Positions 1-9,055 are shown, numbered from the stretch's first letter. The stretch is 64,000 bases of DNA from Pseudomonas sp. PH1b (GCF_000633395.1 NZ_AYMU01000005.1:372001-436000); one strand, 5' to 3'. The notes: a model not told the origin generated them from the letters alone. A program made the numbers and translations.

Positions 1-821
1 TGGCCGGCCTTGAGGGCTTCCAGGGCCACGGTGTTGTCGCGGTAGTAGTCGCTGGTGATCACGTCGAAGTTGTAGAAACCGCGGTTGACCGGGAGGTCCT
101 TGGCCCAGTAGTCCTTGACCCGCTCGTAGCGGATCGAGCGTCCGGCCTTGACCTCGGTCACCCGGTAGGGACCGCTGCCCAGGGGAATCTCCAGGTTGCT
201 CTTGGCAAAGTCCCGGTGCTCCCACCAGTGCTTGGGCAGGATCGTCAGTTGGCCAAGAATCAGCGGCAGCTCGCGGTTGTTGCTGTGCTTGAACTTGAAC
301 AGCACCCGCAGCGGGTCTTCGGCGATCACCTGGTCGACGTCGGCGTAGTAGCCGCGGTACAGCGGCGAGCCGGCGCTGATCAGGGTCTGGAAGCTGAACA
401 CCACGTCCTCGGCGCGGATCGGCTGGCCGTCGTTGAAGCGTGCTTCGGGGCGCAGGTAGAAGCGCACCCAGCTGTTGTCCGGGGCTTTCTCGATCTTGCC
501 CGCCACCAGGCCGTACTCGGTGAAGGGTTCGTCCAGGCTCTGGTACAGCAGGGTGTCGTAGACCAGGCCGATATTGAGTTCGGGCACGCCCTTGCTGATG
601 AACGGGTTGAGGCTGTCGAAGCCGCCGAACCCGGCCATGCGGAAGGTCCCGCCCTTGGGCGCGTCGGGATTGACGAAGTCGAAGTGCTGGAAGTTCGCCG
701 GGTACTTCGGCGCTTCGTTGTACAGGGTCATGGCATGTTGCGGCGCGGCCTGGACACAGCAGGCGATGGCGCCGAACAACAAGCCGCCGGTGCACTGGAG
801 CAAGGCACGCAGAGGCATCAT
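1..821 (-). CDS. Extracellular solute-binding protein, family 5 (YejA-type), 3' end cut by window
   Basis: Periplasmic binding protein of an oligopeptide or microcin-C type ABC importer. Only the N-terminal ~273 residues are inside the window. The start is ATG at 819-821, which overlaps the TGA of the upstream gene as ATGA; a second in-frame ATG follows directly. A Sec signal peptide (MMPLRALLQC... ending near VQAAPQH) precedes the family signature HFDFVNPDAPKGGTFRM and LNPFISKG, followed by the SBP_bac_5 fold (FYLRPEARFNDGQPI, LGSGPYRV). It closely resembles the next gene, so the two are tandem paralogues, and translational coupling implies one operon. Permease and ATPase genes presumably lie beyond the window edge. 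Family certain; substrate inferred only. Confidence 0.92.
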   Translation of the reverse strand, partial: MMPLRALLQCTGGLLFGAIACCVQAAPQHAMTLYNEAPKYPANFQHFDFVNPDAPKGGTFRMAGFGGFDSLNPFISKGVPELNIGLVYDTLLYQSLDEPFTEYGLVAGKIEKAPDNSWVRFYLRPEARFNDGQPIRAEDVVFSFQTLISAGSPLYRGYYADVDQVIAEDPLRVLFKFKHSNNRELPLILGQLTILPKHWWEHRDFAKSNLEIPLGSGPYRVTEVKAGRSIRYERVKDYWAKDLPVNRGFYNFDVITSDYYRDNTVALEALKAG

Positions 822-2647
822 CGGGTGTTCTCCAAGGACTTCAGCCACCAGGCGCTCAACCCCAGGTTGTAGGGCGGCGTGGTGACGAAGGCGAACCGGT
901 TGCGGTAGGCCAGTCGGTGATAGTTGAGGTACCAGTTGGGAATCATGTAGTGCTGCCACAACAGCACCCGGTCCAGGGCCCGGCCAGCGGCCAGTTGCTC
1001 ATCGCGGTTCTGCGCGGCCAGCAGTTGTTCCAGCAGGTGGTCGACAACCGGGTTGTGGATGCCCGCGTAGTTTTTGCTGCCCTTGACCCCGACCTGGCTG
1101 GAGTGGAAGTACTGCCATTGCTCCAGGCCCGGGCTCAGGGTCTGGTTGAGGGTCATGAGGATCATGTCGTAGTCGAACTGGTCCAGGCGCTGCTTGTATT
1201 GGGCCCGGTCGACGGTGCGCAGGCGCGCGTCGATGCCGATGCTGGACAGATTCTCCACGTAGGGCTGGAGGATCCGTTCCAGGTTCGGGTTGACCAGCAT
1301 CAGCTCAAGGCGCAATGGCTGTCCGGCGCTGTTCTGCAGGCGCTGGCCATTGAGCTTCCAGCCGGCCTCGGCGAGCAGCGCCAGGGCCCGGCGCAGGGTT
1401 TCCCGGGGGATGCCGCGGCCTTCGGTTTGCGGCAGGCTGAAGGCCTGGGTGAACAGGCTCGCCGGCAGTTGCTCACGGTAGGGCGAGAGCAGCAGCCATT
1501 CATGACCGACCGGCAGGCCGGTGGCAGAGAACTCGCTGTTGGGGTAATAGCTCAGGGTGCGTTTGTAGGCGTCGCTGAACAGCGTGCGGTTGGTCCACTC
1601 GAAGTCGAACATCAGCCCCAGGGCTTCACGCACCCGCACATCCGCGAAGGTGCTGCGTCGGGTGTTCATGAACAGGCCCTGGGTCTGGGTGGGAATCTGG
1701 TGCGCCACCTGGGCCTTGATCACCTCGCCGCGCCTGACCGCCGGGAAGTTGTAGCCGTTGGCCCAGTTCTTCGCCTGGTGCTCGATGTAGATGTCGAACT
1801 CGCCGGCCTTGAAGGCTTCGAAGGCGACATCGCTGTCACGGTAGAACTCCACCTCGACCCGGTCGAAGTTGTTGAAGCCGCGGTTCACCGGCAGGTCCTT
1901 GCCCCAGTAGTCCTTGACCCGCTCGAACACCAGCTGGCGCCCGGGCTGGACCTGGGTGATGCGGTAGGGGCCGCTGCCCAGGGGCGGGGTGAACGTGGTG
2001 GCCTTGAAGTCGCGGTCCTTCCAGTAGTGCTGGGGCAGCACCGGCAGCTCACCCAGGCGCAGGATCAGCAACGGGTTGCCGGCGCGCTTGAACACGAAGC
2101 GGATGCGCTGGGGCCCGAGGATGTCGACCCGCTGCACTTCCTGCAGGTTGGTGCGGTATTGCGGGTGGCCCTGCTTGAGCAGCAGGCGGTAGGAAAACGC
2201 CACGTCGTAGGCGGTGATGGGCTGGCCGTCGTGGAAACGCGCCTCGGGCCGCAGGTTGAACACCACCCAGCTGCGATCCTCGCTGTACTCCACCGAACGG
2301 GCGATCAGGCCATAGCTGGAGGTGGGCTCGTCGCCGGAAGGCGCATAGAGACCGGTGCCGACCATCAGCGGCTCGTTTAGCTCATTGACCCCGTACTGCA
2401 GGAAATTCGCCGTGGCCACCGGGCTGGTGCCCTTGAAGGTGTAGGGGTTGAGGGTATCGAAGGTGCCAAACGCCATGACCCGCAAGGTGCCGCCTTTGGG
2501 CGCTGCGGGGTTGACCCAGTCGAAGTGGGTGAACCGGGTCGGGTACTTGAGCGTGCCAAACTGCGCATAACCATGACTTTCAGTGATCGTCGCGCTTGCG
2601 GGAAAGCTCAAGGCCAGGCTGATGAAGAGCAGGAGGAGGGGACGCAT
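818..2647 (-). CDS. Extracellular solute-binding protein, family 5 (YejA-type)
   Basis: A complete 609-residue periplasmic binding protein for a peptide-type ABC transporter. Residues 1-20 form a Sec signal peptide (MRPLLLLFISLALSFPASA). The mature protein has the YejA-like opening HFDWVNPAAPKGGTLRV and LNPYTFKG, then FNLRPEARFHDGQPI and LGSGPYRITQV, and it ends with the long C-terminal lobe usual for this family (about 600 residues). Its stop overlaps the start of the paralogous binding protein downstream by 4 bp. In Pseudomonas this pair lies between mltD and a yejBEF-like transporter, so the role is probably uptake of oligopeptides or peptide-like compounds. The exact ligand cannot be read from sequence. 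Confidence 0.93.
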   Translation of the reverse strand: MRPLLLLFISLALSFPASATITESHGYAQFGTLKYPTRFTHFDWVNPAAPKGGTLRVMAFGTFDTLNPYTFKGTSPVATANFLQYGVNELNEPLMVGTGLYAPSGDEPTSSYGLIARSVEYSEDRSWVVFNLRPEARFHDGQPITAYDVAFSYRLLLKQGHPQYRTNLQEVQRVDILGPQRIRFVFKRAGNPLLILRLGELPVLPQHYWKDRDFKATTFTPPLGSGPYRITQVQPGRQLVFERVKDYWGKDLPVNRGFNNFDRVEVEFYRDSDVAFEAFKAGEFDIYIEHQAKNWANGYNFPAVRRGEVIKAQVAHQIPTQTQGLFMNTRRSTFADVRVREALGLMFDFEWTNRTLFSDAYKRTLSYYPNSEFSATGLPVGHEWLLLSPYREQLPASLFTQAFSLPQTEGRGIPRETLRRALALLAEAGWKLNGQRLQNSAGQPLRLELMLVNPNLERILQPYVENLSSIGIDARLRTVDRAQYKQRLDQFDYDMILMTLNQTLSPGLEQWQYFHSSQVGVKGSKNYAGIHNPVVDHLLEQLLAAQNRDEQLAAGRALDRVLLWQHYMIPNWYLNYHRLAYRNRFAFVTTPPYNLGLSAWWLKSLENTR

Positions 2648-2874
2648 CGAGTCAGAGATCCGATCCAGGCGGCTTGGGCTTTGTGCTCCGTACAGTAACA
2701 GCTTGTATCAGCAGGAAAAAGCGTGCTTTTTCAGTCGCAGGTGTGGCGCCGGAGCGTGCTCGCGCTGGCGCGTGCAACGCTCCAGGTTCCAGGGCGCATC
2801 GGTTACGCGGCGCTTGCCGGTACGACCCATCGGGGCCCGGGCAAGCGCCCTGGCCCCAGCGGGCTGCGTTGCGA

Positions 2875-4305
2875 TCAGTGCGACAGGTAGACCGTGAGCA
2901 TCTGGCCGGGCTTGAGGGCCTGGCCGGCGCGGGGGTTCCAGCGCTTGAGGTGCTGCATTTCAACGTTGAAGCGCTTGGCAACCATATACAGCGAGTCGCC
3001 TTGCTTGACCTTGTACTGGGTCGACTTCTTCTTGGCGTTGCTGGCCACGCGGGTCTTCTTGCTGGCGACCTTGCGAGTGTCCTGCATCACCAGGGTCTGG
3101 CCGACCTTGAGGTTCTTGCCACTGAGCTTGTTCCAGCGCTGCAGATCCTGGACGTTGACCTTGTTGGCCTTGGCGATCAGGGTCAGGTTGTCGCCGTTCT
3201 TGACCCGATAAATGCGCTTGGGCCGCAGCGAGTCACGTCCTTCATCACGGTCGAACACCGGCTTGATGGAGCGCTTGCTGATCAGCTCTTCGGGTTTCAT
3301 GGTCGACAGGCTGGTGGTCAGCAACTGCGCCTTGGAGGTCGGCACCAGCAGGTGCTGGGGGCCGTCGATGGTGGTGCGCTGCTTGAACGCCGGATTGAGC
3401 TGGAACAGCTCGTCCTCATCGATGTTGGCCACCGCCGCGACCTTGGACAGGTCCATGCGCTGGTTGATCTCGACCACCTGGAAGTAGGGTTCGTTGGCGA
3501 TCGGGTTGAGGTTCACGCCATAGGCTTGCGGGGTCAGGACCACCTGGGCCAGGGCCAGTAGCTTGGGCACATAGGCCTGGGTTTCCGTCGGCAGCGACAG
3601 GTTCCAGTAGTCGGTGGGCAGGCCGAGCTTTTCATTGCGCTCGATGGCCCGGCTGACGGTGCCTTCGCCGGCGTTGTAGGCCGCCAGTGCCAGCAGCCAG
3701 TCGCCGTTGAACATGTCGTGCAGGCGGGTCAGGTAGTCCATGGCCGCGGTGGTGGAGGCGGTGATGTCGCGCCGGCCATCGTAGAAGCGGGTCTGGCGCA
3801 GGTTGAAGTAGCGCCCGGTGGCCGGGACGAACTGCCACAGGCCCACCGCATCGGCCCGGGAATAGGCCAGCGGGTTGTAGGCGCTCTCGATCACCGGCAG
3901 CAGGGCCAGTTCCAGCGGCATGTTGCGCTCTTCGAGACGCTCGACGATGTAGTGGATGTAGAGGCTGCCGCGCTCGCCGGCGTTTTCCAGGAAGGAAGGG
4001 TTGCTGGCGAACCACAGGCGCTGTTGTTCAATACGCGGGTTGACGCCCAGGCCGTCTTGCAATTGGAACCCCTGGCGCATGCGTTCCCAGACATCCTGGG
4101 GAACTTGCGGGCTTGGCTGGTTGCTCAGCCAGATGGGTTTCTGCTTGATGCGGGCGTTGAAATTCTGAGTGTGTGTCGCGTCGCTCTGCGGGGCTTGGCC
4201 GGTGGTTTGGCAGCCCGCAAGAGTCGCTGACACAGCTACCGCGATGGCCTGGGCCAAGCGCGTCAATGCGTCTGAACTGATGGGAAAACGAATAGATGAC
4301 GACAT
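2875..4305 (-). CDS. mltD: Membrane-bound lytic murein transglycosylase D
   Basis: Cleaves the MurNAc-GlcNAc bond of peptidoglycan with 1,6-anhydro ring formation, anchored in the outer membrane. It has 476 residues from ATG at 4305; a TTG eight codons upstream is possible but less likely. A lipobox ATLAGC puts the lipidated cysteine at residue 32. The SLT domain holds the catalytic glutamate E140 in VIESAYNPLAYS, followed by GLWQFVP and AYNAGEG, the family-1 transglycosylase signatures. Two C-terminal LysM domains (YRVKNGDNLTLIAK and YKVKQGDSLYMVAKRF) bind glycan. It is co-directional with the peptide-binding protein genes, 227 bp upstream of them. Length, lipobox and LysM count all fit MltD. 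Confidence 0.97.
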   Translation of the reverse strand: MSSSIRFPISSDALTRLAQAIAVAVSATLAGCQTTGQAPQSDATHTQNFNARIKQKPIWLSNQPSPQVPQDVWERMRQGFQLQDGLGVNPRIEQQRLWFASNPSFLENAGERGSLYIHYIVERLEERNMPLELALLPVIESAYNPLAYSRADAVGLWQFVPATGRYFNLRQTRFYDGRRDITASTTAAMDYLTRLHDMFNGDWLLALAAYNAGEGTVSRAIERNEKLGLPTDYWNLSLPTETQAYVPKLLALAQVVLTPQAYGVNLNPIANEPYFQVVEINQRMDLSKVAAVANIDEDELFQLNPAFKQRTTIDGPQHLLVPTSKAQLLTTSLSTMKPEELISKRSIKPVFDRDEGRDSLRPKRIYRVKNGDNLTLIAKANKVNVQDLQRWNKLSGKNLKVGQTLVMQDTRKVASKKTRVASNAKKKSTQYKVKQGDSLYMVAKRFNVEMQHLKRWNPRAGQALKPGQMLTVYLSH

Positions 4306-4404
4306 TGGCTGGAAGTAAGTTCCGGGCAAAAATGTCGGGCGATTCTAGGAAGCACCCGGGGTGCGGTCAACCATTCAGAATTTTTGTGCCAATCCGGCAC
4401 CGGC

Positions 4405-5172
4405 CTAGAACTTATCTTTCCAGGCCCTCAGGGCTGCAAAGACCGCACTTTGGGACAGGTTATCCTGGCCATTCCGTTCGTCCGCTTTTTGTTTAACGGA
4501 TGTTTCAGCGGTACGCAGAAAAGGGTTGGTCAGTTTCTCCAGGGCCAGGGTCGACGGCAAGGTCATGCGCCCGTGTTCGCGCAGTTGGCTGACTTTTTCC
4601 AGGCGCTGGGCGATGTCCGGGTTGGCGGGTTCCACGGCCTGGGCAAAGCGCAGGTTGCTCAGGGTGTATTCATGGGTGCAGTAGATCAGGGTGTCGTCCG
4701 GCAATGCCGCCAGGCGCTCCAGGGAGTGGTGCATCTGCTCCGGGGTGCCTTCGAACAGGCGACCGCAACCTGCGGCGAACAGGGTGTCGCCGCAGAACAG
4801 CAGGCCGTGGTGGTAATAGGCAATGTGCCCCAGGGTGTGGCCGGGGACGGCAAACACCTCGAATTCCCAGCCCAGGATGCTGGCGCGGCCGTTGTCATCC
4901 AGGGCCACGTCGCGCCCGGGGATCTTCTCTTGCGCCGGACCGTAGACCGTGGCGCCGCTGTGTTGCTTCAGGCGCTCGACACCACCGACATGGTCATGGT
5001 GATGGTGGGTCACCAGGATATCGCTGAGCTGCCAGCCCGGGTGCTGTTCCAGCCAGGCCAGTACCGGCGCCGCATCCCCCGGGTCGACGACTGCGCAACG
5101 CTGGCTGCGATGATCCTGTAACAACCAGATGTAGTTGTCGGTGAAGGCGGGCAGGGCACTGATCTGTATCAT
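4405..5172 (-). CDS. gloB: Hydroxyacylglutathione hydrolase (glyoxalase II)
   Basis: Hydrolyses S-lactoylglutathione to D-lactate and glutathione, the second step of methylglyoxal detoxification. It has 255 residues from ATG 5172 ([16 protein letters not shown]), the normal size and start of the family. The metallo-beta-lactamase metal motif [10 protein letters not shown] is at residues 55-64, and [27 protein letters not shown] and [12 protein letters not shown] supply the remaining metal ligands. The C-terminal HAGH domain ends with NPFLRT and a [12 protein letters not shown] tail. It is divergent from the methyltransferase gene with only 65 bp between the starts, so the two promoters overlap. 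Very secure call. Confidence 0.97.
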   Translation of the reverse strand: MIQISALPAFTDNYIWLLQDHRSQRCAVVDPGDAAPVLAWLEQHPGWQLSDILVTHHHHDHVGGVERLKQHSGATVYGPAQEKIPGRDVALDDNGRASILGWEFEVFAVPGHTLGHIAYYHHGLLFCGDTLFAAGCGRLFEGTPEQMHHSLERLAALPDDTLIYCTHEYTLSNLRFAQAVEPANPDIAQRLEKVSQLREHGRMTLPSTLALEKLTNPFLRTAETSVKQKADERNGQDNLSQSAVFAALRAWKDKF

Positions 5173-5237
5173 CTTCGAATTCGCCAAGCAGAAAACAATG
5201 GCGCATCTTAGTGCTTCTTGGCGTGTTGGAGAATGCA

Positions 5238-5996
5238 ATGACCGATAAAGCCTTCGCTCAGGCAGATCCCGACTGGCTGGCCCTGATCAGTGCAGCCCGG
5301 GAATGGCTGTCCGGCCCCCTGGGGCAATTTCTGCTGGATGAAGAGCGGCGCATGCTCGAAGAGGAGCTGGGGCGTTTCTTCGGCGGCTACCTGGTGCACT
5401 ACGGCCCTTCGGCGCAAACCCCGCCGGCGGCGCCCCAGGTGCAGCGCAATGTGCGCCTCGGGGCACCGTTGCCCGGGGTCGAGATCGTCTGCGAGGAGCA
5501 GGCCTGGCCCTTGAGCGAGCACGCCGTGGACGTGGTGGTGCTGCAGCACGGTCTGGATTTCTGCCTGTCGCCCCATGGCCTGCTGCGGGAGGCGGCGAGC
5601 AGCGTGCGTCCGGGCGGGCACCTGTTGATTGTCGGGATCAACCCCTGGAGCACCTGGGGGCTGCGCCATGTGTTCGCCCACGATGCCCTGCGCCAGGCCC
5701 GCTGCATTGCCCCCTCGCGGGTAGGCGACTGGCTCAACCTGCTGGGCTTTGCGCTGGAGAAACGCCGCTTCGGGTGCTATCGTCCGCCGCTTGCGTCGTT
5801 GGCATGGCAGGCGCGACTGGCCGGCTGGGAACGCCGTGCCGGGCAGTGGCAATTGTCCGGAGGCGGGTTCTACCTGCTGGTGGCACGCAAGATCGCCGTG
5901 GGCCTGCGCCCGGTGCGCCAAGTCCGGCGCGAGCCGATGGGCAAGCTGGTGCCGCTGCCCATGGCCAAGGTCAATCGCCGTAACAGCGAGCCCTGA
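5238..5996 (+). CDS. SAM-dependent methyltransferase domain protein
   Basis: A 252-residue protein starting at ATG 5238 ([13 protein letters not shown]) behind a GGAGA ribosome site. It is the gene conserved in Pseudomonas between gloB and rnhA. The SAM-binding signal is partial: [32 protein letters not shown] matches the class I acidic and post-II motifs, and [21 protein letters not shown] is the usual motif III region. No standard glycine-rich motif I (E/DxGxGxG) is visible near residue 70, so the N-terminal half is divergent. The substrate is unknown. It is divergent from gloB and co-directional with rnhA 106 bp downstream. Confidence 0.8.
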   Translation: MTDKAFAQADPDWLALISAAREWLSGPLGQFLLDEERRMLEEELGRFFGGYLVHYGPSAQTPPAAPQVQRNVRLGAPLPGVEIVCEEQAWPLSEHAVDVVVLQHGLDFCLSPHGLLREAASSVRPGGHLLIVGINPWSTWGLRHVFAHDALRQARCIAPSRVGDWLNLLGFALEKRRFGCYRPPLASLAWQARLAGWERRAGQWQLSGGGFYLLVARKIAVGLRPVRQVRREPMGKLVPLPMAKVNRRNSEP

Positions 5997-6102
5997 TGAC
6001 CGATTGAAACCTTCTTTTTATACAGCCGGCCGGATTGTCCGGCCCTGGGCACTGTCGACTGTGCTCGACAGGCCAATGGCAATTTTCTGATGGAAGGCGT
6101 GG

Positions 6103-6555
6103 ATGAGCGATAGCGTAGAAATCTTTACCGACGGTGCCTGCAAGGGCAATCCCGGCCCCGGTGGCTGGGGCGCGTTGATGGTGTGCAAGGGCGTCGAGAA
6201 GGAGCTCTGGGGCGGTGAAGCCAACACCACCAACAACCGCATGGAGCTGATGGCGGCGATTCGCGGCCTGGAAGAGCTCAAGCGCGAGTGCGAAGTGCTG
6301 CTGGTCACCGACTCGCAGTATGTAATGAAGGGCATCAACGAGTGGATGGTCAACTGGAAGAAGCGCGGCTGGAAAACCGCGGCCAAGGAGCCGGTCAAGA
6401 ATGCCGACCTGTGGCAGAAGCTGGATGAACAGGTCAACCGCCACAAGGTCACCTGGAAGTGGGTGCGTGGCCATACCGGCCATCACGGCAACGAGCGGGC
6501 CGACCAACTGGCCAACCGCGGCGTCGACGAGGTCCGCGGCTACAAACAGCCCTGA
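6103..6555 (+). CDS. rnhA: Ribonuclease HI
   Basis: Degrades the RNA strand of RNA-DNA hybrids during replication and R-loop removal. It has 150 residues, the typical bacterial RNase HI length. The four active-site acids are visible: D10 in [16 protein letters not shown], the E of NRMELMAAI, the D of LLVTDSQYV and the D of GNERADQLA; the [12 protein letters not shown] loop is intact. In most pseudomonads rnhA sits directly beside dnaQ. Here 1.6 kb with two minus-strand genes separates them. The 3' end faces the GDPD-like gene with a 16-bp gap. Confidence 0.98.
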   Translation: MSDSVEIFTDGACKGNPGPGGWGALMVCKGVEKELWGGEANTTNNRMELMAAIRGLEELKRECEVLLVTDSQYVMKGINEWMVNWKKRGWKTAAKEPVKNADLWQKLDEQVNRHKVTWKWVRGHTGHHGNERADQLANRGVDEVRGYKQP

Positions 6556-6571
6556 TGCCCTGAGCGGGCAA

Positions 6572-7522
6572 TCAGCGACAAGGCAGCGGCCGTTCGAGCC
6601 GCTGCTTCATTTGCGCCGTCGCACGGGGCGAATCCACCAGTACTGCATCCATCTTCAGGCAGGTGGCCGCCTGGTAGTCCTCGGCGCTATTGATGCCGAT
6701 CGCCAGCATCCGCACCTTGCCCCGTGACTGAAAGCAATCCACCGCAGCGGGCGTCCACAGCCGGGCATCGACCTGGGAGCGGGCTTCGCCCAGGGTAAAG
6801 GTCTCGACCAGTTGCACCGGGCGCCGGTACTCGAAGGCCACCCAACTGCCGGGTGCAGGTGGTGCGTTGCAGTGGTGGGCGAGGGCGACGCTGGCCAGCC
6901 GATCCCGGGTGCTGTCTCTGGATTCGAACAGCCGAGCCTGGGGATAGGGGGCGAAAGCCTGCTGGTAGCTGGCATCGGTGGAGTAGATCAGCACCCGGTT
7001 CCAGGCGTGCAGCTGTTCCAGCAGGCGGGCGACGGCCTGGGCCTGGGGGGCAGCCGGCAGGGCCTTCATGTCGAGAATCACCGGCACCGACTCGGGGATC
7101 GCCAGCAGCGCCTGGCGCAACGACGGCAGGGGCAGTGGCTGGGTGCGATAGGGAAAGCTCACCTGGCCATCGGCTGCCGTCTGCTTGAAATTCCACCCGG
7201 CATTGAGGGCCTGCAACTGCGCCAGGGTGTGCTGGTTGACTGCGCCTGTGGCCTGGGTATTGGCGCTCAGGTCGGCCGGTCGGTACAGCACCGGTACGCC
7301 ATCACTGCTCAGTTGCACCGTCAGCCAGAGCATGTCGACCTTGTTGCGCAGGGCGTTGTCGATGGCCAGCAGGGTGTTTTCGGGAAAGTCCGCGGCGCCG
7401 CCGCGATGAGCGACGATCAGCGGCCGTTGTTGGCTGTCGCTGTCGGTGCGGGCAAGGGAAGAGCAGCCACTGATGCAGGCCAAGGCCAACAGCAGTGGGA
7501 ACATCTGTCGAGTCTTGAGCAT
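6572..7522 (-). CDS. Degenerate glycerophosphodiester phosphodiesterase-family lipoprotein
   Basis: A 316-residue protein from ATG 7522. A lipobox (ACISGC) predicts lipidation at C20. The fold is clearly GDPD: IVAHRGGAADFPENTLLAID (HRG at residues 39-41, EN at 48-49) and a TIM-barrel-like continuation (VPVILDMKALP). However, an ungapped match to canonical enzymes puts W66 and T68 where the metal-binding E-x-D should be, and R81-P82 where the H-D pair should be. The later I-E-I-K glutamate is an aspartate. The protein is therefore probably not an ordinary phosphodiesterase and may be a binding or structural protein. It and the DUF2388 gene form a minus-strand insert between rnhA and dnaQ. Confidence 0.85.
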   Translation of the reverse strand: MLKTRQMFPLLLALACISGCSSLARTDSDSQQRPLIVAHRGGAADFPENTLLAIDNALRNKVDMLWLTVQLSSDGVPVLYRPADLSANTQATGAVNQHTLAQLQALNAGWNFKQTAADGQVSFPYRTQPLPLPSLRQALLAIPESVPVILDMKALPAAPQAQAVARLLEQLHAWNRVLIYSTDASYQQAFAPYPQARLFESRDSTRDRLASVALAHHCNAPPAPGSWVAFEYRRPVQLVETFTLGEARSQVDARLWTPAAVDCFQSRGKVRMLAIGINSAEDYQAATCLKMDAVLVDSPRATAQMKQRLERPLPCR

Positions 7523-7667
7523 GGGAGGGCGGTTCCTGGTGGGTGAGTGCAACGCCGGGTATCAGCGCCCGCGTGCCTGGGTGAGGCGGCACGGTAACGC
7601 AATAGCCTTGTTCACATAAAGAAACGGCTGGGGCGGGCGATGAATTAGCCGCGCAGCCACCTGGGGC

Positions 7668-7991
7668 TCAGAGCGCAAGCATGGCGCTGGCCAGTTGCAG
7701 GTCGGTACAGGGCGGGGCGGCGAGCACCTGGCGAATGTGCATCAGGGCGGCTTCCAACCGGGCGCCACGGATTTCGCCGGCGCTGGCCACGAAGGCTGCG
7801 GCGTCGCTCTGGGCGGCGAGCACAAGTTTGTCGTCCTTGAATGAGCTGCTGGCTTTGGAGCTGCCTTCGGTTGAACTCAGGGTCAGGCTCATGCTGATGT
7901 CGGTGCTGATCACCAGGGCGCTGGCCTGGACGAGGTCGGCGAACAGGCAGGCGCAGAGCGCGCAGGCCAGTCGGGTTTTGCTGGGGGTCAT
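7668..7991 (-). CDS. Small exported protein, DUF2388 family
   Basis: A 107-residue protein from ATG 7991 with a Sec-type signal peptide (MTPSKTRLACALCACLF...VQA). The mature part carries the pattern I associate with the Pseudomonas DUF2388 family: an ISTDISMSL start, SSSFKDDKLVLAAQSDAAAFVAS, GEIRGARLEAALMHIRQ, and a short AMLAL C-terminus. These small periplasmic proteins have no known function and often occur in several copies per genome. It lies 145 bp upstream of the GDPD-like lipoprotein on the same strand, so the two might be co-transcribed. Family assignment is from memory of the motif and should be checked against Pfam. Confidence 0.72.
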   Translation of the reverse strand: MTPSKTRLACALCACLFADLVQASALVISTDISMSLTLSSTEGSSKASSSFKDDKLVLAAQSDAAAFVASAGEIRGARLEAALMHIRQVLAAPPCTDLQLASAMLAL

Positions 7992-8187
7992 GGCAGGGCA
8001 GGGTCCGGCGAAAAGTATCGTCCGGCACCCTAGCGCTTTGCGGCGCAATGAACTGCAGCAGCTTTGCTAAGGATTGTTAAAAACTGCGCAGGCCGCCGGC
8101 TGATGAATCCGCCATGGGTGTCATGCCGCCAGAGCGTGCTAAAATCCCGCGCTTTGAAACACTTCCAGCGTTGAGAACTGACCCCTG

Positions 8188-8928
8188 ATGGCCAACAGAT
8201 CTGTTGTACTCGATACCGAAACCACCGGCATGCCGGTGACCGACGGCCACCGGATCATTGAAATCGGTTGCGTCGAGTTGATCGGTCGGCGCCTGACCGG
8301 CCGGCACTTCCACGTTTACCTGCAAGCGGATCGCGAGAGTGATGAAGGCGCCATCGGCGTTCACGGCATCACCAACGAATTCCTGGTGGGCAAGCCGCGT
8401 TTCGCCGAAGTCGCCGACGAGTTCTTCGACTTCATCCAGGGCGCGCAGCTGATCATCCACAACGCGGCGTTCGACGTTGGCTTCATCAACAACGAATTCG
8501 CCCTGATGGGCCGCCAGGACCGGGCGGACATCACCCAGCACTGCACCATCCTCGACACCCTGTTGATGGCCCGTGAGCGTCACCCAGGCCAGCGCAACAG
8601 CCTGGATGCCCTGTGCAAGCGCTATGACGTCGACAACTCCGGCCGTGAGCTGCACGGCGCCTTGCTCGACTCGGAGATCCTCGCCGACGTCTACCTGACC
8701 ATGACCGGTGGCCAGACCAGCCTGTCGCTGGCTGGCAATGCCTCGGACGGTGATGGTTCGGCTGGCCAGAGCACGGAGATCCGGCGCTTGTCGGCCGAGC
8801 GTGCGCGGGGGCGGATCATTCGCGCCAGCGAGGCCGAGCTGGCCGAGCATCAGGCACGCCTGGAAATCATTGCCAAATCCGCCGGCGCGCCGGCCTTGTG
8901 GACCCAGTTGCTCGAAGCCCAGCAGTGA
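8188..8928 (+). CDS. dnaQ: DNA polymerase III subunit epsilon (3'-5' proofreading exonuclease)
   Basis: Proofreading subunit of the replicative polymerase core, partner of alpha (DnaE) and theta/beta. It has 246 residues. The DEDDh exonuclease domain is intact: D9 and E11 in VVLDTETTGM, the D of IIHNAAFDVGFIN, and the H and D of LHGALLDSEILADVY. The C-terminal tail after the exonuclease, about residues 185-246, is the alpha-binding segment. The usual partner rnhA is displaced 1.6 kb upstream by two minus-strand genes. The start is ATG 8188 (MANRSVVLDTE). Secure. Confidence 0.98.
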   Translation: MANRSVVLDTETTGMPVTDGHRIIEIGCVELIGRRLTGRHFHVYLQADRESDEGAIGVHGITNEFLVGKPRFAEVADEFFDFIQGAQLIIHNAAFDVGFINNEFALMGRQDRADITQHCTILDTLLMARERHPGQRNSLDALCKRYDVDNSGRELHGALLDSEILADVYLTMTGGQTSLSLAGNASDGDGSAGQSTEIRRLSAERARGRIIRASEAELAEHQARLEIIAKSAGAPALWTQLLEAQQ

Positions 8929-8944
8929 TGCCCAGGCAGCCCGC

Positions 8945-9055
8945 TCCCGGGTTATGCCCCGGGCCTGGCGGCGCGGGCCTCTTGCAGGCGCGAGGCCTGT
9001 AGCTTCGCGAGGTGGCCGGGGACGATTACAGGCCACAGCAGCCTCGAAGCGGAGC
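8945..9055 (+). other. Structured intergenic segment after dnaQ
   Basis: The 253 bp between dnaQ and ldcA hold no gene I can support. Two structures are visible. A CCCGGG palindrome pair around 8945-8963 could end the dnaQ transcript but has no T-run. An 8-bp perfect arm pair, GGCCTGTA (8994-9001) with TACAGGCC (9027-9034), interleaves with GCTTCG (9002-9007) and CGAAGC (9045-9050). The interleaved pairing could give alternative hairpins or a pseudoknot. It may be a decayed dispersed repeat rather than an RNA regulator. Confidence 0.35.
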
